Source: Cheilinus undulatus (taxonomy: Eukaryota > Chordata > Actinopteri > Labriformes > Labridae). Taken from it: 64,000 bases of DNA. The notes beneath the pieces are model-generated. The model did not search any database, had not been told where the DNA came from, and was given only the letters and a program-made list of their open reading frames with translations. The translations under genes and the position numbers were made by a program. Below, one piece after another: positions 60,271 to 64,000 of the stretch (its first letter is position 1; every line of letters begins with the position of its first letter). The DNA lies in NCBI RefSeq assembly GCF_018320785.1, contig NC_054885.1, forward strand, positions 11,902,421-11,966,420, read 5' to 3'.

Positions 60271-63200
60271 CTTCGCATGACAAAGCAAAGAGAACATTGG
60301 TTTTTTGCTCAGGAGCAATAGCTTTTCTTTTAATTATATTACTATTCGAGTATCATTTACAAACCTGATGCTGAGTGCCCCATGGAGATGGACTGAGGAT
60401 CTAGTTTGGCCTGAAACCAGAAGACATTTACAAATAGCATGAGAGTGGAGCAACCCAGTCTTCACTGACAGTAAAAGAAAAGCAGCAAGGTTTTTTTTAT
60501 ATTTCTAACACTTCAATGTTTCAGATCATCAAACACATTTTGATATTGGACAAAGATAACCCTATCCAAGCCTACCTGATCCTGTGAGAAAGTAATTGCC
60601 CTCTTACCATGATAACGCATTATGACACCTTTGGTAGCAACAAATGCAAGTAAGCATTAGCACTAACTGCTGATATGGAGGAATTTTGTCCCACTCTCTT
60701 TACAGAATTGCTGTAATTAAGCCAAATAGGAGGGCTCTCCAGCATGAATGGCTTGTTCAAGGTCATGCCACTGCATTTCAACTGGATTTAAGGACAGACT
60801 TTGACTTGGACTTCAAAACCTTCATTTATTTAAGCCAAAAGGAGGTGGTCTTTCTGGTGTTGGTATGATGTTCTTCCTGTGAAATGTTGTGTTAGTTTAT
60901 GCCAGATGTAACAGGATGTACACCTTCTCAAATGTCTTGGGGTCTTTTTTTTTTTTTTTTTTGGAAAATGGGAGATGAGCCACTGTTTTCAGTTTGGTCA
61001 GCAGTGATTTTGGCCTTGGAACTCACCCATGGATGCCATTTTTGCCCAGTCTCTTTCTGATTGGTGAAACAAATTGGAAGCTACATATTGGCATAATTTA
61101 ATGTGTGTAAGACCAAAATGAACTCAGCACTACTAAACTGCATCAGTATATAACAGAACCTACTTTATCTCATTGTACTGGCATGTTTTACAAACTACGT
61201 ACTTTTATTAGCATGTTTTACAAACTACTTTGTATTTGGTAGCACTAGCTACATGTTAATATGAGTGTGCTTGAGAACCTAGGTATTTGTATGAGCATGT
61301 TTCAGAAACATTGATATTGCTGCAGTATATTTCAGTGTATATGCACTTTATAAGCCTTAGTCAGTTACAACATAAATGTTCATCTTACCACTGGAAGCCT
61401 CTTAAGCACAACTTTGGGTTCCCCCTTCAGTGCTTGTCCCATTTTCTCCTTTTTTGACAAATGTTTTCCCCTTCCTGAAAGAAGAATATGACATTTATTT
61501 TCTTAACCTGCTGAAATAAAGTCCAGTTACAGCATTTGTAAAAATAAATAGAAGTCACCTCCACAGTCATAAACGTCGTTAGCAGCTTCAACTTCAGATG
61601 AGTCTCCTCCCCCGTTTTCAGCTCCTGCCTTCTTGTTTTTATTCTCCACCATCAGTTCATCACTATCTGGAAGCCAGTCTTCATCTCTGGAGTCATCTTT
61701 GTCATTCTCCTCTGCAGAATGGCCTTCATACTCTTTAACAGGAACAAAACAACTTGAGGCAGAGCTGCAGCTCCAAAAATCAGAATTTTTAATGGAGAAG
61801 TTTTTTATTTATAAACACAGAAAGTGAAATTTCCTGTCTTGCTGAATTAGTCATACAGATCAGATTATATATCATATTACATTGGAGAGTAACAATGTAA
61901 AATATTTCAACCCCTTCATTTGAGTTTTTGACAATTCATTAAGATAATGAAGGATTTATATATATATATATATATATAAAGGAAAGAATTTATAACCTCA
62001 ATACTCCGTTGAAGCTCATTTCCATGAATTGCTGCATCAGTGCAGTGTGGCATGGAGAAGTCAGGCTAAAATTACATCTAACACTCAAACTTCATGACTA
62101 AGCCCTGAGACCCCCCCCCCACACACACACACACACACTTCATTTACTTCTTTTAAATTTGTGACTTTACTCATAACTTGTTGACTTTATTCTTGAAAAT
62201 TTAAAACTTTTTTTCACAGATTAAAAACTCTGATTATGTAAAATATCTACTCTTATTTTGTTTGGTTCTAACTTGAATTTCATAACTTATTAATTTTCAT
62301 CTTTGTAAAAGCACATTATATTCTGAATTAAAACTATGATCTTTTTAAATCACCATTTTAGTCTTGCAAATGTTTGATTTTATTCTTGTTAATTAACAAT
62401 TTTAATTACATATAATCACTTCTGTAATGTAAAGTTTCAACTTTGATTTCAGAATTTTATAACTTTTTTCTTGTTAATTTATGACTTTTCTCTGAACATT
62501 TTATTTGTCTTTGTTTTTTAAAATCCCCATTTATTTGACAACTAGTCTTGTAAATTAACTATTATATTCTTTCTCTAAGATTAAAACAAAAAAAAATGAT
62601 ATAAAAGTTTTATTTTTCTTTATATTCCTCTCATTCTTTCTTAGGTGAACATGCATACAGTAAGATAAGATATTCCTTTATTAGTCCCACAAGGGGAAAT
62701 TCCAGGAGGAATTTACAGTTGCTATTTTAAACATAAGACTTGACATGCACTCTACACACTGTAGCTTTGAATCTGGTTTAAGTGACAAAGGAAAGACAAA
62801 CCTTTAGATGAGCTGTCTGATGATGAAATTTTTCTCTGTTGAGAAATAACACCCAAAAAGATGTAATGTGTGTATTTTAAACCACATTAGCTTGTCTGAT
62901 GGCTTTTATTTACCTTTGTAGTCCCTGACGCTCTCCTTTTAAATCCTTTCGTACTAAGCAGACCTTTCTGTGGTAAAAGCCAAGACAATAAAGGAAGTTT
63001 ATTGAGTATTTGAACTGATTTCTTAAAGAGGGAAAAGTGTTGTCTGGTCAAAAATCTCACCTCAATCCAAAACTGCAGGGGGTTATTTTTATAGAGGATA
63101 GAGCTTTTCCATTTTTTCATTGCGCCTCTGCCACAGAAGTTTTCAAATCCACTCGGGGAAAACCATTGGCCCTCGCACTTGATGCATGACTCACCTTTAC

Positions 63201-63816
63201 AGAGTATTTGCACATGGGGATAGAAGGAACAGAAGAGGAATGTCAGGAAAGAAAAGCTAAATTAGGTAAAAGAATAAGTACATTAGAGCAGAGGAGTGTT
63301 GCTCTTCTAGAATAAATAAGTTTATCCTACAAGAATGAGTTTCTGCTTACCCTTTTCAAATTTTTCTTTATGCAGAGTGCCCTTTTTATTTTCACAAGTA
63401 ACAGGTAAGATGTATAGATTTTGCAGCGATTCGGATGTTTCTAGAAAAAAATGCACACAATCTTGACCATTTGCACATTCATAGGTAGGACATGGCAAGA
63501 AAGTGGAGGTTTGAAACACTGAGCAGCAGTAAAGAGAATTCAAAGCAACAATCAGTTTAAATATCGGCCACATAACATTGTTTTTTCATTCTCTTTTAAC
63601 AGTGATACCTTGTGCTCTCTGGTTAAAGCCGTTGGAAGGACCTGGCTGCTCGTCATCCTCCTCCATGTCCTCATCTTCGTCATCTTCGTCAACAACTTCT
63701 TCTTCTTCACAATAACTGATTCTCTTTAGATGTCTTCGGCTAACTTTTCTGCCTCTTACTTCTTCTTCGTCTGAGTCTTCCTCTTCTAAAAAACATTTTC
63801 TTCTCATTTTCTCCTC
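59837..63816 (-). CDS. SAND-domain nuclear protein, Sp100/Sp140/AIRE type (3' part or all of the coding region)
   Basis: Coding exons 5' to 3': 63816-63609, 63440-63351, 63194-63061, 62967-62914, 62835-62802, 61732-61559, 61474-61389, 60410-60365, 60270-59837. The sum is 1260 nt in one frame with all phases matching: 419 residues from the first in-window codon. Order: acidic N-terminal stretch with a basic RRKC/RRHLKR block, SAND domain (residues about 80-150), Ser/acid-rich linker, K-rich segment, and a C-terminal helix QLKREKIKMQLKVLKLQEEY. SAND domains bind DNA through a KDWK-type core; here it reads KKWK in CGRGAMKKWKSSI. LPVTCENKKGTLHKEKFEKG is very like the Sp100-family SAND start. No PHD or bromodomain follows. 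The first exon has an acceptor (gactgcag), so coding may begin at its ATG (63807) or further upstream outside the window. Convergent with ccdc97. Confidence 0.85.
60365..60410 (-). CDS. SAND gene exon h (46-nt exon)
   Basis: It encodes AKLDPQSISMGHSAS between tggtttcag and gtttgt, phase 0 to 1. Confidence 0.75.
60490..61080 (+). mobile_element. ACAGTGCTGT-family fragment in a SAND gene intron
   Basis: Phrases CAATGTTTCAGATCATCAAA, GAGAAAGTAATTGCCC and GAATTTTGTCCCACTCT match the elements at 1191 and 48174. It is truncated at both ends. Confidence 0.7.
61389..61474 (-). CDS. SAND gene exon g: lysine-rich segment
   Basis: It encodes GRGKHLSKKEKMGQALKGEP then KVVLKRLPV. The other two frames are closed; only the phase-1 reading is open. 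Acceptor tctttcag, donor gtaaga, phase 1 to 0. Confidence 0.83.
61559..61732 (-). CDS. SAND gene exon f: acidic linker
   Basis: It encodes EYEGHSAEENDKDDSRDEDW and LPDSDELMVENKNKK, ending VYDCG. It enters and leaves in phase 1. An alternative acceptor two bases downstream (at 61730) would break the phase. Donor gtgact. Confidence 0.83.
61957..61978. repeat. (AT)n microsatellite
   Basis: About 11 TA units. Confidence 0.9.
62111..62138. repeat. C10 run followed by (CA)n
   Basis: Ten C bases then about nine CA units. Confidence 0.9.
62140..62600. repeat. Degenerate TGACTTTATTCTTG-type AT-rich array
   Basis: GACTTTATTCTTG, AATTT and TAACTT words repeat irregularly in a SAND gene intron. The style resembles the 13.9-14.5 kb and 32 kb arrays. 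Confidence 0.55.
62670..62725. mobile_element. LINE 3' tail-like fragment
   Basis: The text TTCCTTTATTAGTCCCACAA, GGGGAAATT and GGAATTTACAG is typical of the 3' end of fish non-LTR elements. Only the tail is present. Confidence 0.5.
62802..62835 (-). CDS. SAND gene exon e (34-nt micro-exon)
   Basis: It encodes RKISSSDSSSK between ctcaacag and gtttgt, phase 0 to 1. The Ser/Asp cluster looks like a casein-kinase-2 target, inferred from composition alone. Support is the exact phase fit on both sides. Confidence 0.72.
62914..62967 (-). CDS. SAND gene exon d
   Basis: It encodes KGLLSTKGFKRRASGTTK, continuing WIE into WIEKGLL as in other SAND domains, then a basic patch. Acceptor taccacag, donor gtaaat, phase 0-0. 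Confidence 0.85.
63061..63194 (-). CDS. SAND gene exon c: second half of SAND with KKWK core
   Basis: It encodes GESCIKCEGQWFSPSGFENF, then CGRGAMKKWKSSILYKNNPL and QFWIE. WFSPSGFE and the KKWKSSI core match the SAND consensus (WFTPxEFE, KDWKxSI). The acceptor is ctgtaaag, chosen because phase 1 completes the glycine shared with exon b. Donor gtgaga. Confidence 0.92.
63351..63440 (-). CDS. SAND gene exon b: first half of SAND
   Basis: It encodes ETSESLQNLYILPVTCENKK then GTLHKEKFEKG. The VTC-x-x-KKGTLHKEKF string is the beta-strand opening of Sp100/AIRE-type SAND domains. Acceptor tttttctag, donor gtaagc, phase 1-1. Confidence 0.9.
63609..63816 (-). CDS. SAND gene exon a: acidic N-terminal segment
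   Basis: It encodes EEKMRRKCFLEEEDSDEEEV, a basic KVSRRHLKRISY block, a long D/E run, and QPGPSNGFNQRAQ. Acceptor gactgcag, donor gtatca, phase 0 to 1. ATG at 63807 could be the initiator if the preceding exon is untranslated. D/E-rich and K/R-rich patches suggest a nuclear, chromatin-associated protein. Confidence 0.8.
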
Positions 63817-64000
63817 CTGCAGTCATTAGAAAAAAAAAAACATAACAAACATGGAAATTCTGATGTGAAAACGATCAAGCCCATCTTTGTAACAGCTATT
63901 TCACCTGGTCACATTTACCTTATCAGTTACAATTACAATATCTCAAGAAGTTTTTCTTTTTTGGGGGGGGGGGTGTTAAAAGACATATTTTACCCATTAA

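Noticed and set aside
1-64000. CRISPR arrays, operons, bacterial regulators, phage or plasmid functions.
   Set aside because: The window is intron-rich vertebrate DNA; the tandem arrays have no constant repeat with unique spacers.

Overview
This is vertebrate nuclear DNA, almost certainly from a ray-finned fish and probably a percomorph teleost. The genes are split by GT-AG introns and their proteins read like vertebrate orthologues. The gaps are filled with families typical of fish genomes: several Tc1/mariner-like lineages, hAT-like and TTAA-flanked MITEs, a non-LTR retrotransposon 3' end and degenerate AT-rich arrays. Nothing prokaryotic, organellar or viral was seen.

Three protein-coding genes can be reconstructed exon by exon with consistent splice phases. 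(1) A myocardin-related transcription factor (MRTFA-like) runs on the minus strand from the start codon at 46190 to the stop at 9581. It has 18 coding exons and encodes 1129 residues. (2) ccdc97 (DUF2052 family) runs on the plus strand, 52632-57417, with 7 coding exons and 334 residues. Its 5' UTR starts near a YY1-like ATGGCGGC site at 52381. (3) A SAND-domain protein of the Sp100/Sp140/AIRE type runs on the minus strand, 63816 to 59837. Nine coding exons lie in the window, and it may continue past the right edge. Genes 1 and 2 diverge, with about 6 kb between start codons; genes 2 and 3 converge, about 2.4 kb apart.

Layout: 1-9.5 kb holds no gene I can support, mainly two composite DNA transposons and an AT-rich array. 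9.6-34 kb holds 17 of the 18 MRTF exons, with nested transposons in the introns. 34-46 kb is MRTF intron 1: MITEs, a hAT inside a Tc1/mariner, AGCTA-rich tandem duplications and a 1.1-kb CCATTTTTGCCACTTTT array. 46-52 kb is the MRTF/ccdc97 divergent spacer, with further transposons and a second copy of that array in inverted orientation. 52.4-57.4 kb is ccdc97 and 59.8-63.8 kb the SAND gene.

The most notable biology is in the MRTF gene. Its SAP domain, basic region, leucine zipper and C-terminal activation tail look intact. All three N-terminal RPEL motifs, which bind G-actin in MRTFs, carry in-frame losses inside exons (about 4, 4 and 2 residues compared with the human protein as I recall it). 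The sequence therefore predicts an MRTF uncoupled or weakly coupled to G-actin, as in myocardin. Its position next to ccdc97 raises the possibility of a separate vertebrate ohnologue. Ortholog comparisons rest on recalled sequences; no alignment or database search was run.
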